In this document: positions 15,659 to 24,337 of the stretch, piece after piece
Layout: the number at the start of each line of letters is the position of its first letter
Numbering within the stretch: the stretch's first letter is position 1
Assembly: GCA_017512555.1 (NCBI GenBank)
Contig: JAFWFE010000100.1
Location: 1-42,027 of the forward strand
DNA length: 42,027 bases
Origin: Solobacterium sp.
GTDB lineage: Bacteria; Bacillota_I; Bacilli_A; Erysipelotrichales; Erysipelotrichaceae
Reading direction: 5' to 3'
Made by a program: the position numbers and the translations under genes
The notes under the pieces: generated by a model
Seen by the model: the letters and a program-made list of their open reading frames with translations, nothing else
Database searches by the model: none
Told to the model about the DNA's origin: nothing

Positions 15659-16621
15659 ATGAGTAATGCATTAATTGAAGTAAAAAACCTAAAGAAATAC
15701 TTTAAGTCTCCTCGCGGGACCGTTCACGCAGTGGATAACGTCACGTTCAATATCGAAGAAGGAAAGACATTAGGACTGGTTGGAGAATCCGGCTGCGGTA
15801 AATCAACACTGGGACGTACCATTATCCATCTGCTTGAACCAACGGACGGCCAGATCTTCTATCGTGGTGAAGATGTTACACATCCGGATAAAGCGAAACT
15901 AAGCGAACTCCGGCATGAAATGCAGATCATTTTCCAGGATCCGTATTCTTCTCTGAATCCCCGGAAAACCATCAAGGAAACCATTGAAGAACCACTGATC
16001 CTGTCTAAGAAGTTCACGGCACCCGGTGCCCTGGAAGCGGAATCCACCAGGATCATGGACCTTGTAGGTATAGAGAAACGTCTGAGGATGTCTTATCCTC
16101 ACGAGCTGGATGGCGGAAGACGTCAGCGTGTAGGTATTGCCAGAGCACTTGCGCTGAATCCGAAGCTTGTAGTTTGTGATGAGCCGGTATCTGCCCTGGA
16201 CGTATCGATCCAGGCACAGATTCTTAACCTTTTGATGGACTTGCAGGATGAATACAAGCTGACCTATCTGTTTGTTACCCACAACCTATCTGTCGTAAGA
16301 CATATCTCTCACAGTATTGTTGTTATGTATCTTGGACAGATCGTTGAGATGTGCCAGACTGATGAACTCTTTGAGAATCAGCTCCATCCGTACTCAAAGG
16401 CATTGTTATCTGCTGTACCCACAGTAGATATTCATAACCAGAAAGAACGTATCATCATGAAAGGTGAAATCACTTCACCAATCGATCCCAAACCGGAATG
16501 CCGCTTTGTTACGCGTTGTCCGTATGCGTCATCCGAGTGTTTACATGAGATCCCGCTCCGGGAGATCAAGCCTGGTCATTTCGTAGCATGTGACCGCTGC
16601 GAAGAAATCAATGGTTTGTAG
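15659..16621 (+). CDS. ABC transporter ATPase, DppF/OppF type
   Basis: This 320-residue second ATPase has Walker [10 protein letters not shown] at 42-50, Q-loop [13 protein letters not shown], Walker [13 protein letters not shown] and H-loop VTHNLS. The signature is [10 protein letters not shown] (Leu150-Asp-Gly-Gly), with Asp replacing the usual Ser of LSGGQ. The C-terminal [14 protein letters not shown] extension matches DppF proteins. It starts 11 bases after the partner ATPase stop. It completes the importer: binding protein, two permeases, two ATPases. Confidence 0.92.
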   Translation: MSNALIEVKNLKKYFKSPRGTVHAVDNVTFNIEEGKTLGLVGESGCGKSTLGRTIIHLLEPTDGQIFYRGEDVTHPDKAKLSELRHEMQIIFQDPYSSLNPRKTIKETIEEPLILSKKFTAPGALEAESTRIMDLVGIEKRLRMSYPHELDGGRRQRVGIARALALNPKLVVCDEPVSALDVSIQAQILNLLMDLQDEYKLTYLFVTHNLSVVRHISHSIVVMYLGQIVEMCQTDELFENQLHPYSKALLSAVPTVDIHNQKERIIMKGEITSPIDPKPECRFVTRCPYASSECLHEIPLREIKPGHFVACDRCEEINGL

Positions 16622-16644
16622 AAATATAGTTCAGGAGGGTGATT

Positions 16645-17721
16645 ATGATAAAACTGAGAGAAAACTGCAAATACGACTTAATGACTGTCACCAGTATGGG
16701 TGTAAGGATCACTCCTGTTGACCGCCAGCCGGTGCATGTCAGTAATACATACAAGATGTTCGCCACCAGTGCGGAAAGCAATGTGCTCAATATCTCTGCG
16801 TCGTTGGGACTTCGTACAAAAGTATTGACGAAATTCGTGGCGGATAATCCCATTGCTTCATTCATCAAGGCTGAACTGCGCCGCCGTAACATTGAATTTG
16901 AAGGTAAGGATATTCCTACAGGAAATCCCTGGGGATACCGTCATCAGTTCAATATTGCGGACAGCGGGTATGGTGTAAGAGCCGCCGTTGTCACCAATGA
17001 CCGTGCCGGAGAAGTCGGACGCACCCTGAGTGCAGATGATTTTGATCTTGACCGTATTTTCGGTGAAGAAGGATGCCGGATCCTGCACCTGACCGGACTT
17101 GTGGCAGCGTTGAGCGAAGATGCCACAAAGTGCTGCCTGGAAGTTGTCAGAAAGGCAAAACAGTACGGTACAGTCATCAGTTTTGATATGAATTACCGGG
17201 CTAGTTTCTGGGAAGGCAGAGAAGAAGAACTCCGTAAGAGTTTCTCTGAGATTGCCAGTCTTGCGGATATTATGCTCGGAAATGAAGAAGACTTCCAGCT
17301 GGCTCTTGGTATTAAAGGACCGGAAGCCGGAGGAAAGGATATTGAGGCTAAGATTGACGGCTTCAAGGGAATGATCAAAAACGTCAAGGAAGCCTATCCC
17401 AATGCCCAGGTATTTGCGACAACACTTCGTGAAGCACTCAGCGCGAACAGAAATCTGTGGGGCGCATTGATGCTTGTCGGAGATGAGTGGTATTACGAAC
17501 CTCAGAGAGAAATCGATATCCTTGACCGTATCGGCGGCGGTGACGGTTTTGCGGGTGGAGCTCTGTACGCGATCCTGCAGGGAATGTCACCGGAAAAGTG
17601 GGTTCAGTTTGGCTGGGCCTGCGGAGCTCTTGTACCGACAATGCTTGAAGATTATGCCTATCCTGTCAGTGAAAAGCAGGTTTGGAATATCTATGCAGGC
17701 AATGCAAGAGTGGTAAGATAA
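16645..17721 (+). CDS. PfkB-family sugar (acid) kinase, KdgK-like
   Basis: This 358-residue ribokinase-fold kinase uses ATG 16645 (AGGAGGG at 16633-16639; the upstream GTG overlaps that site). SFDMNYRASFW is the pattern seen in 2-keto-3-deoxygluconate kinases, and DRIGGGDGFAGG carries the catalytic Asp300 in the anion hole, with GGGDGF replacing the common GAGDAF. NEEDFQLALG is the usual mid-domain motif. It phosphorylates a sugar or sugar acid with ATP. KDG kinase is the nearest guess, but no KDPG aldolase gene is in the window; the neighbour 6-phosphogluconate dehydrogenase would suit a gluconate-like product instead. Confidence 0.82.
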   Translation: MIKLRENCKYDLMTVTSMGVRITPVDRQPVHVSNTYKMFATSAESNVLNISASLGLRTKVLTKFVADNPIASFIKAELRRRNIEFEGKDIPTGNPWGYRHQFNIADSGYGVRAAVVTNDRAGEVGRTLSADDFDLDRIFGEEGCRILHLTGLVAALSEDATKCCLEVVRKAKQYGTVISFDMNYRASFWEGREEELRKSFSEIASLADIMLGNEEDFQLALGIKGPEAGGKDIEAKIDGFKGMIKNVKEAYPNAQVFATTLREALSANRNLWGALMLVGDEWYYEPQREIDILDRIGGGDGFAGGALYAILQGMSPEKWVQFGWACGALVPTMLEDYAYPVSEKQVWNIYAGNARVVR

Positions 17722-17732
17722 GGAGAACAAAT

Positions 17733-19358
17733 ATGGCCGCAACAAAAGTTTTGATTAACGGCAACATTCATACTGTGGATGCCTGTTTCCGCACCGTACA
17801 CGCAATGGCAATCGAAGGGGATAAGATCCTCTATGCCGGTGACAATGAGAAAGCACTCAGTTTTGCCGGCAGTGATACGGTAGTTGAAGACCTGCAGGGT
17901 AAGACAGTTACTCCGGGCTTCATTGACAACCATGTACATGCGAAGAGTACAGGATATAACTACAGTCGTATGTCCTGTGAGAATCTTTCCAAGGAAGAGA
18001 TCCTGGAAGGAATCGCCAAACTTGCAAGTGAAGCAGAACCCGGGGAATGGATCGTTACAGGTACAGGATGGGACAATGACTGGTGGGAAGACACAAGTTA
18101 TCCTTCCATGGAAGAACTGGATGCGGTTTCTCCGAATAATCCGGTAATCTGTAACCGGAAAGCCGGCGGTGTAACCTGGATCAACAGTAAGGCTCTGGAA
18201 GCATTGGGTTACTCCGGAATCGATGATCCGGCGCTCGCTGAGGCAAGAATCACAAACCCGGACGGCAAACTTTCCACAGGATGCCTGGTGGGTTATATCC
18301 GCGGATTCTTCAATAATTCTGTAGGTACTTCCGAAAAGAATGATATTAAAGCCATGCAGGCTCTGCAGGACGGTTTCTTCGCAATGGGTCTGACTTCCTT
18401 TACCGAAGCCAGCCTGAACGGAGATGACCTGAAATTCATGGAAAAACTCTATGAAGATGGTACACTGACGATCCGTATGCACGCGGCAGTAGGCAACGCA
18501 TTCGGTAACGATAATATTCGTCAGCAATCTTCTGTCGAGTATCTGAAGAAGTGTCCGATTGTAGGTGCTTATGGTGACAGGTTCAATGTCCGTACGATCA
18601 AGATGATGGCTGCCGGTACTTTCGGATCCAGAAATTCCTGCATGTATGAATCATTTACCGATAACCCGGGGAACTGCGGTACGCCGACAATGACAGATGA
18701 AGAACTGTATGAAGGAATCAAGTATGGTTCTGAACATGGTATGCAGGTGATGATCCACACGATTGGTGACTTGGATCTTGACCGTGTTATCGGTGCTTAT
18801 GAAAAGGTGAATGAAGAAACTCCGATCAAGGAACTTCGTCATCGTATTGAGCATTTCCAGATCATCCGCGGCAATACTCCGGAAAGAGCGAAAGCACTCG
18901 GTATTATCCCGAGTGTACAGCCTCTGCATGGACCGAACAGCGCCAATATGGCAGAAAAGTGTCTGGGACCGTTCAGAGCTCCGTATTCTTATCCGATCGG
19001 ACAGCTCGCAAAGCGTGTGGGAATGATTGCCGGCGGATCGGATTCACCGGTAGCTAACGCAGCTCCGCTTTCCGGAATTCACGCTGCAGTTACACGTAAG
19101 AACGATAATCTTCAGCCGGAGAATGGTTTCTATCCGGAACTTGGCGCCATGGACAGAGAATCTGCCCTCAAGTCATTCACAATCTGGGGTGCATACGCGC
19201 AGTTTGGTGAAGAACGTTACGGCTCATTGGAACCCGGAAAATACGCAGACTATGTCGTAATGGACAAAGATCTGCTTACGGTTGATGCAGATGATATTCT
19301 TAAGATTCAGGTGCTTGAGACCGTTCTGGGTGGCAAGACAGTATACAAAAAACAATAA
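17733..19358 (+). CDS. amidohydrolase, YtcJ-like (Amidohydro_3)
   Basis: This 541-residue metal-dependent hydrolase starts at ATG 17733, 6 bases after AGGAGAA and 11 bases after the kinase stop. TPGFIDNHVHAKSTG gives the metal-binding His67 and His69; HTIGDLDLDRVI, RHRIEHFQII and AGGSDSPVANAAPLSGIHAAVTRK supply the later metal ligands and catalytic Asp in the family order. YtcJ-like proteins hydrolyse amide bonds of diverse, mostly unknown substrates. There is no signal peptide, so it acts after import. In this operon it may free an amine or acyl-amide part of the imported compound. The HTIGD motif replaces the more common HAIGD. Confidence 0.87.
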   Translation: MAATKVLINGNIHTVDACFRTVHAMAIEGDKILYAGDNEKALSFAGSDTVVEDLQGKTVTPGFIDNHVHAKSTGYNYSRMSCENLSKEEILEGIAKLASEAEPGEWIVTGTGWDNDWWEDTSYPSMEELDAVSPNNPVICNRKAGGVTWINSKALEALGYSGIDDPALAEARITNPDGKLSTGCLVGYIRGFFNNSVGTSEKNDIKAMQALQDGFFAMGLTSFTEASLNGDDLKFMEKLYEDGTLTIRMHAAVGNAFGNDNIRQQSSVEYLKKCPIVGAYGDRFNVRTIKMMAAGTFGSRNSCMYESFTDNPGNCGTPTMTDEELYEGIKYGSEHGMQVMIHTIGDLDLDRVIGAYEKVNEETPIKELRHRIEHFQIIRGNTPERAKALGIIPSVQPLHGPNSANMAEKCLGPFRAPYSYPIGQLAKRVGMIAGGSDSPVANAAPLSGIHAAVTRKNDNLQPENGFYPELGAMDRESALKSFTIWGAYAQFGEERYGSLEPGKYADYVVMDKDLLTVDADDILKIQVLETVLGGKTVYKKQ

Positions 19359-19379
19359 GAATATAACAGAGGTAATAAT

Positions 19380-20831
19380 ATGAAAAAGGCTGATATGGGT
19401 CTGATCGGTCTTGCCGTAATGGGTGAGAATCTGGTCATGAACATGGAGTCCAAGGGATTTACTGTCGCTGTATATAACAGAACAGTGGACAAAGTAGATA
19501 ACTTTATTGCGGGAAGGGCGAAAGGCAAGAACATTATCGGATGTCACAGCCTGGAAGATCTCATCGCAAATCTGGAAAAACCCAGAAAAGTATTCATGAT
19601 GATCAAAGCAGGAAAACCGGTTGATGACATGATAGAAAGATTGATTCCTCTGATGGAGGAAGGAGATATCATTATCGACGGCGGTAACAGTCACTTCCCT
19701 GATACTATCCGCAGAACAGCGTATGTAGAGAGTAAAGGTCTTCTGTATATCGGTACAGGCGTTTCCGGCGGTGAGGAAGGAGCCTTAAAGGGGCCTTCCA
19801 TGATGCCGGGCGGTTCTCCTGCAGCGTGGCCGTATGTAAAGCCGATCCTGCAGAGTATCTGTGCGAAGGTGGAAGACGGATCACCTTGCTGTGACTGGGT
19901 AGGCGAGAACGGTGCAGGCCATTTCGTAAAGATGGTTCACAACGGTATTGAGTACGGTGATATGCAGCTGATCTGTGAAGCTTACCAGCTGATGCGTGAT
20001 GGTCTTGGCTTAAGCAATGAAGAGATGTGCAATATATTCTCTGACTGGAACAAGACTGAATTGGATTCTTATCTGATTGAAATCACTGCCGATATTCTTG
20101 CGTATAAGGATGAAAAGGGTGAAAGCACCGTAGATTATATCCTTGATACCGCAGGACAGAAAGGTACCGGTAAGTGGACAGCAATTGCGTCATTGGACGA
20201 AGGTGTACCTCTCACTCTGATTGGTGAAGCGGTATATGCCCGCTGCCTGTCCGCTATGAAAGATGAAAGAGTCAAGGCATCTGGTACATATCCGAAAACC
20301 ATTCCGGGATTTGACGGAGATAAGGCAGCCTTCATTGAAGATCTGCGTAAAGCACTTTATGCAAGTAAGATCATCTCCTATGCTCAGGGATATATGCTAA
20401 TGCGTGATGCGGCCAAGGAATATGGCTGGAACCTCAATTACGGCGGAATCGCCCTGATGTGGAGAGGCGGCTGTATCATCCGCAGTGTTTTCCTCGGCAA
20501 AATCAAGGAGGCATATGATAAGGATCCCGCACTCAGTAATCTCCTGATGGATGATTACTTCTCTTCCGTAATCAAAGAACTGGTTCCTTCCTGGAGAAAA
20601 ATTGCGTCTTATGCAGTATTGTCAGGTATTCCGATGCCTGCAATGACATCTGCTCTGGAGTGGTTTGACGGCTTTACTACAGCATCATTACCTACAAATC
20701 TTCTGCAGGGACAGAGAGACTACTTCGGTGCGCATACTTATGAACGTATAGATGCTCCAAGAGGAGAATACTTCCATACAAACTGGACCGGACGTGGTGG
20801 TAATACTTCTGCCAGTACGTATGACGTCTAG
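19380..20831 (+). CDS. gnd: 6-phosphogluconate dehydrogenase (decarboxylating)
   Basis: This 483-residue enzyme is full length for the long type and converts 6-phosphogluconate to ribulose 5-phosphate and CO2. GLIGLAVMG (7-15) binds the cofactor, and Asn33-Arg34-Thr35 after the second strand favours NADP. HFVKMVHNGIEYGDMQ carries the catalytic Lys184; IDGGNSHFPDT and the C-terminal tail with RGEYFHTNWTGRGG are typical. It sits in the catabolic operon 21 bases after the amidohydrolase (ribosome site AGAGG), an unusual neighbourhood, and may be dedicated to this route or be the cell's only copy. Confidence 0.95.
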   Translation: MKKADMGLIGLAVMGENLVMNMESKGFTVAVYNRTVDKVDNFIAGRAKGKNIIGCHSLEDLIANLEKPRKVFMMIKAGKPVDDMIERLIPLMEEGDIIIDGGNSHFPDTIRRTAYVESKGLLYIGTGVSGGEEGALKGPSMMPGGSPAAWPYVKPILQSICAKVEDGSPCCDWVGENGAGHFVKMVHNGIEYGDMQLICEAYQLMRDGLGLSNEEMCNIFSDWNKTELDSYLIEITADILAYKDEKGESTVDYILDTAGQKGTGKWTAIASLDEGVPLTLIGEAVYARCLSAMKDERVKASGTYPKTIPGFDGDKAAFIEDLRKALYASKIISYAQGYMLMRDAAKEYGWNLNYGGIALMWRGGCIIRSVFLGKIKEAYDKDPALSNLLMDDYFSSVIKELVPSWRKIASYAVLSGIPMPAMTSALEWFDGFTTASLPTNLLQGQRDYFGAHTYERIDAPRGEYFHTNWTGRGGNTSASTYDV

Positions 20832-20871
20832 GGAATAACCTTGGCGGAATACGGTATCCGTAAAGAATAAT

Positions 20872-20907
20872 TATGCCGCTGTCCTGTCATAAACGGATAG
20901 CGGCATA
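20872..20907 (+). terminator. intercistronic hairpin before the carboxylesterase
   Basis: TATGCCGCT (20872-20880) pairs with AGCGGCATA (20899-20907). No T-run follows, so it is more likely an mRNA processing or stability element or a partial terminator than a full stop. Confidence 0.5.
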
Positions 20908-20938
20908 TCTATAGGTGAATGATAGAAAGGATTAGCTT

Positions 20939-22549
20939 ATGAGAACTTTTGAGCCCTTTATTCCAAAAACTCTGGAATATGTGAATACAGTAAATGGTAA
21001 ACTTCGCGGTTTCCGTCTGAAAGGCATCTATAACTTCCTGGGTATACAGTACGGGGAAGTGAAGAGATGGGAAGCCGCAACACCGGTCAAACCATGGAAA
21101 GGTATCAAAAATGCGGTACAGTTTGGTAACCGGATGTTCCCGGGAGCTCCAGCGCCTGGAGGTGTTCCGCTGTTTACTCCCTGGGATTCTGACGGAGTAG
21201 CCCATGAAGCGTATGGATACGCAGAAGATGCTCTGAATCTGAATATATGGACATCTTCCCTGGATTCAAAAGCGAAAAAACCTGTTATGGTATGGATCCA
21301 CGGCGGCGGATATTCCACAGGTTCTGCCATGGAAATGCAGTGTCATCACGGTGCCAGACTGGCTGAGTTCGGTGATGTTGTTGTCGTCAGTATCAACCAT
21401 CGTCTGAATGTCTTTGGTTTCCTGGATATGTCACGTTTTGGCGAGAAATACGCAAACTCCGTAAATGCAGGTATTGAAGATCTCGTTCTGGCTCTGCAGT
21501 GGATCCATGACAACATTTCGGCATTCGGCGGTGATCCGGGGAATGTCCTGATCTTCGGTCAGTCCGGCGGCGGAGGAAAAGTTTGCACACTGCTTCAGAC
21601 ACCTGCGGCTGCGGGTCTTTTCCACAAAGCGGTAATTATGTCCGGAGTAGGCTCAGGTATGAGAGAACATGATGTGTCCAGGGAAATTGTGGATGCGTTG
21701 CTTGAGCGGTTCCACACGGATAGTATTGAACCTTTGCTGGAACTGACACCGGAAGATCTGCTCGATGCAGTGAATGAGATCGGTATGGAACTGGAAGCGA
21801 AAAAAGGAGAGAAAAAGACCGGTCCTGTTGGTCCGGGGTATATCTCCTGGGGTCCTGTAGCGAATGGCTGGTATGTCGGTGATATCCGGGAAGTCGGAAT
21901 TCTGGAGAGTTCCAAAAATATCCCGGTCATGATCGGTTCCACAATTTCTGAATTCCCGCTGATGCGTGTCTTTAACAAGCATAATTACACGGAAGAACAG
22001 CAGATGGATATTCTCAGGGAATGCTTCCCGGATCAAGATGTAGATCATCTGGCTGAATTATTCCGCAAAGCTTATCCGGATAAGTGTCTTACTGATGCAA
22101 TCGAGATTGGCGGACGTATGGATTTCCGCGAAGGTACATACCAGTACCTGGATGTTCGTGCGAAGGAAGCTACTGCACCGACGTATAACTATCTCTTCAC
22201 GCATGACTTCCCGCAGAACGGCGGACGCGGCGCATGGCATTGTGCGGATCTTGCGGTAGTCTTCCGTAATGCGGAGGACTATCCGGAGAACTTCTATACT
22301 GGATTGCTGGATGGGCTGCAGGATGCGATCTGTGCCTCATGGACATATTTTGCCCACAACAGTGATCCGAATAACCCGTATCTCGGATGTGAATGGCCGG
22401 CATATACTGCGGAACAGAATACTACCATGTTGTTCCAGAATCCTTGCGAAGTCCGTGTTAATTTCGACCGTGAACTTGTGATGTACCGCAACCGGATGGA
22501 TCTGAAGATCACAGATAAATATACGAAATTTACACAGGTTGTGAACTGA
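20939..22549 (+). CDS. type-B carboxylesterase
   Basis: This 536-residue alpha/beta hydrolase is of the carboxylesterase type-B family (PF00135, p-nitrobenzyl esterase type). NLNIWTSS and VMVWIHGGGYSTGSA are the family's early signatures and oxyanion hole; GGDPGNVLIFGQSGGGGK gives the nucleophile Ser209; GAWHCADLAVVF near residue 430 gives the His. There is no signal peptide, so it is cytoplasmic, like the first-gene esterase. It is the last gene of the operon and is followed by a strong terminator. It cleaves carboxylic esters; two unrelated esterases in one operon imply an ester-bearing substrate or two different acyl groups. Confidence 0.9.
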   Translation: MRTFEPFIPKTLEYVNTVNGKLRGFRLKGIYNFLGIQYGEVKRWEAATPVKPWKGIKNAVQFGNRMFPGAPAPGGVPLFTPWDSDGVAHEAYGYAEDALNLNIWTSSLDSKAKKPVMVWIHGGGYSTGSAMEMQCHHGARLAEFGDVVVVSINHRLNVFGFLDMSRFGEKYANSVNAGIEDLVLALQWIHDNISAFGGDPGNVLIFGQSGGGGKVCTLLQTPAAAGLFHKAVIMSGVGSGMREHDVSREIVDALLERFHTDSIEPLLELTPEDLLDAVNEIGMELEAKKGEKKTGPVGPGYISWGPVANGWYVGDIREVGILESSKNIPVMIGSTISEFPLMRVFNKHNYTEEQQMDILRECFPDQDVDHLAELFRKAYPDKCLTDAIEIGGRMDFREGTYQYLDVRAKEATAPTYNYLFTHDFPQNGGRGAWHCADLAVVFRNAEDYPENFYTGLLDGLQDAICASWTYFAHNSDPNNPYLGCEWPAYTAEQNTTMLFQNPCEVRVNFDRELVMYRNRMDLKITDKYTKFTQVVN

Positions 22550-22578
22550 TCTCAAACAGGTAAATCAAAGTGATCAAG

Positions 22579-22616
22579 AGACGGATATCAGTAAAACTGA
22601 CAGCCGTCTTTTGTTT
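22579..22616 (+). terminator. terminator of the catabolic operon
   Basis: AGACGG (22579-22584) pairs with CCGTCT (22604-22609), with an inner TCAG/CTGA stem and the T-rich tail TTTGTTTT. It marks the end of the roughly 12.5-kb operon. Confidence 0.85.
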
Positions 22617-22668
22617 TCCAAAGTACAGAGACCACAGATAACTGGTGCTATGATGTATAAAATCTAAG

Positions 22669-22674
22669 TATAAT
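22669..22674 (+). promoter_or_regulatory. candidate -10 of the next operon
   Basis: A perfect TATAAT lies 41 bases upstream of the membrane protein start and after the operon terminator. No good -35 is visible at 16-18 bases spacing. Confidence 0.3.
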
Positions 22675-22715
22675 TACTGTAGTACAACATAGCTTCAAAA
22701 CAACAGGAGAATGAT

Positions 22716-23357
22716 ATGAAAGACAAAAAGTTTGCAACGTTTTCAGTACCGCTTGGCTTATTGGATTACGTCAATCCGGTACTGTATACCGTAACCATGG
22801 TCACTGTGATCCGGAATACATACGAGATCATGGATAAGCCGTACAATACCATTCTGTTGATTGGCGCAATTATCTCCATTTTCTTCGGACTGATTATTCC
22901 CACCGGGAAAGTACTGGTAGGCCTGGGTGTAATCAAATTCGTTATGCCTGTCAGTCTGGTCTTCTGTGTAAACACCGGTATCCTGATCTCAGGGCTTATG
23001 TTATTCCGGCAAGTGATGCGTCTAGGCAATGTTGTGCTGATGATCCTTACAGCTCTGATCGTTGTCTTGCTGGGAATGTTGTACACAAAGAGTAAGAAGA
23101 TCAATACGATTGCTGTATTGACCGGAGCGGCTGGATATCTGCTGATCTATACCTCTCTGATTACGTTATCTGTACAGAAGGGTAAGATGATTCCGGTTAT
23201 GTTGTATGCCCTGGCAATTCTGTTGTTTATCATGTTGTGCGGAATCGGAATCAAGGCTGACTTGAAAGATCCCAAAGTTCATTGGGTCATCGAAATATCC
23301 AACGTATTATGTCAGTTGTTTGTTGCAGTCGCAACGGTAGTGCTGTTTGCCGGATAA
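22716..23357 (+). CDS. uncharacterised membrane protein
   Basis: This 213-residue hydrophobic protein has about six or seven predicted membrane segments spread over the whole length and short charged loops (KSKK, KADLKDPK). AGGAG lies 5 bases before the ATG. No catalytic motif stands out and I do not recognise the family. It begins a small operon with a YdeI-like protein 9 bases downstream. A transport, sensing or envelope role is possible; nothing in the sequence decides. Confidence 0.8.
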   Translation: MKDKKFATFSVPLGLLDYVNPVLYTVTMVTVIRNTYEIMDKPYNTILLIGAIISIFFGLIIPTGKVLVGLGVIKFVMPVSLVFCVNTGILISGLMLFRQVMRLGNVVLMILTALIVVLLGMLYTKSKKINTIAVLTGAAGYLLIYTSLITLSVQKGKMIPVMLYALAILLFIMLCGIGIKADLKDPKVHWVIEISNVLCQLFVAVATVVLFAG

Positions 23358-23366
23358 GGAATTCTT

Positions 23367-23927
23367 ATGGAGATATTTTACACGAGTGAAAGATGTGAAT
23401 GGAGAAGATATCTCGAAGATCATTTTGAGACTTCAAAAGAGATCTGGTTTGTTTTTCCGGTGAAGAGATCCAAGGAGAAAAGTCTTTCCTATAATGATGC
23501 AGTAGAGGAAGCTCTCTGTTTCGGGTGGATCGACAGTACGATCAAATACATAGATGATAATCACCGGGCACAGCGTTTCACTCCCAGAAGAAAAGGAAGT
23601 CCATATTCCCAGCCGAATATTGAACGACTGATCTGGCTGGATGCGCAAGGTTTGATCCATCCTGAAGTGAGAGAAAGTATTCTGCCGGTGATTCAGAAAC
23701 CATTTGTGTTTCCTTCTGACATTATCGATATACTGAAACAGGATGATGTTGTCTGGGAGAATTACCAGCAATTTTCTGAACCATACAAACGTATAAGAAT
23801 CGCATACATTGAGGCAGCCAGAAAACGTCCCGAAGAATTTCAGAAGCGGCTGAATAGTTTTTTGGAAAAAACACGCAGGAATAAACTGATCCGGGGATAC
23901 GGCGGAATCGATAAATATTATCAGTGA
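23367..23927 (+). CDS. YdeI/OmdA-like protein
   Basis: This 186-residue soluble protein has the pattern of the YdeI family (COG4430, 'bacteriocin-protection, YdeI or OmpD-associated'): WRRYLEDHFETSKEIWFVF, then LSYNDAVEEALCFGWIDST, RFTPRRKGSPYSQPNIERL, and a C-terminal RKRPEEFQKRLNSFLEKTRRN. The biochemical function is not established; the family name comes from stress and bacteriocin phenotypes. The ATG is preceded by the short AAGGA. It shares the operon with the membrane protein upstream and a small protein 10 bases downstream. Confidence 0.85.
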   Translation: MEIFYTSERCEWRRYLEDHFETSKEIWFVFPVKRSKEKSLSYNDAVEEALCFGWIDSTIKYIDDNHRAQRFTPRRKGSPYSQPNIERLIWLDAQGLIHPEVRESILPVIQKPFVFPSDIIDILKQDDVVWENYQQFSEPYKRIRIAYIEAARKRPEEFQKRLNSFLEKTRRNKLIRGYGGIDKYYQ

Positions 23928-23937
23928 GGATAAGAAG

Positions 23938-24144
23938 ATGAGCAAGTATGATTCTTTGTGGGAATATATACAGAAAGACGGCAGTACACCCCTGAAACTG
24001 ACATTTGAGGAGATTCAAAAGATTGCGGGAATTCCCATTGACCATTCTTTTCTGAACTACAAGAAAGGACTCATGGAATATGGTTATCAGGTTGGAAAAA
24101 TATCCCTGAAGGAACAGACAGTAATCTTCCATAAGATTCGCTGA
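23938..24144 (+). CDS. small protein, DUF7662-like
   Basis: This 68-residue protein opens SKYDSLWEYIQKDG and continues LTFEEIQKIAGIPI. The KYDxLWEY...LTFEEIxxIxG pattern recurs in small bacterial proteins of unknown function (DUF7662-like by memory). GAGGATAAG precedes the ATG. It is the last gene before a terminator at 24214. It has no membrane segment or signal peptide. Confidence 0.7.
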   Translation: MSKYDSLWEYIQKDGSTPLKLTFEEIQKIAGIPIDHSFLNYKKGLMEYGYQVGKISLKEQTVIFHKIR

Positions 24145-24213
24145 GAATAGTGAATCGTTCTAAACCATAGAGAAACAGAAGAAACGTGAGGGAAACCCAC
24201 AGTAAATAGATAG

Positions 24214-24244
24214 AGATACCGGGATTTGTCCGGTGTCTTTTTCT
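24214..24244 (+). terminator. terminator after the small DUF7662-like gene
   Basis: AGATACCGG (24214-24222) pairs with CCGGTGTCT (24230-24238) with one G-U pair, followed by TTTTTC. Confidence 0.8.
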
Positions 24245-24337
24245 GTTCTGTATTTCGTTATAGAATAGTAGTGATGTTTTAAGTGCGTATCAGAGATCTC
24301 TGTCATCGATATGAGGATACGTGGGAAAGGACAGACA

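Noticed and set aside
17691..18527. A 278-codon minus-strand frame
   Set aside because: It is opposite the well-supported amidohydrolase gene and shows no recognisable motifs or start signal.
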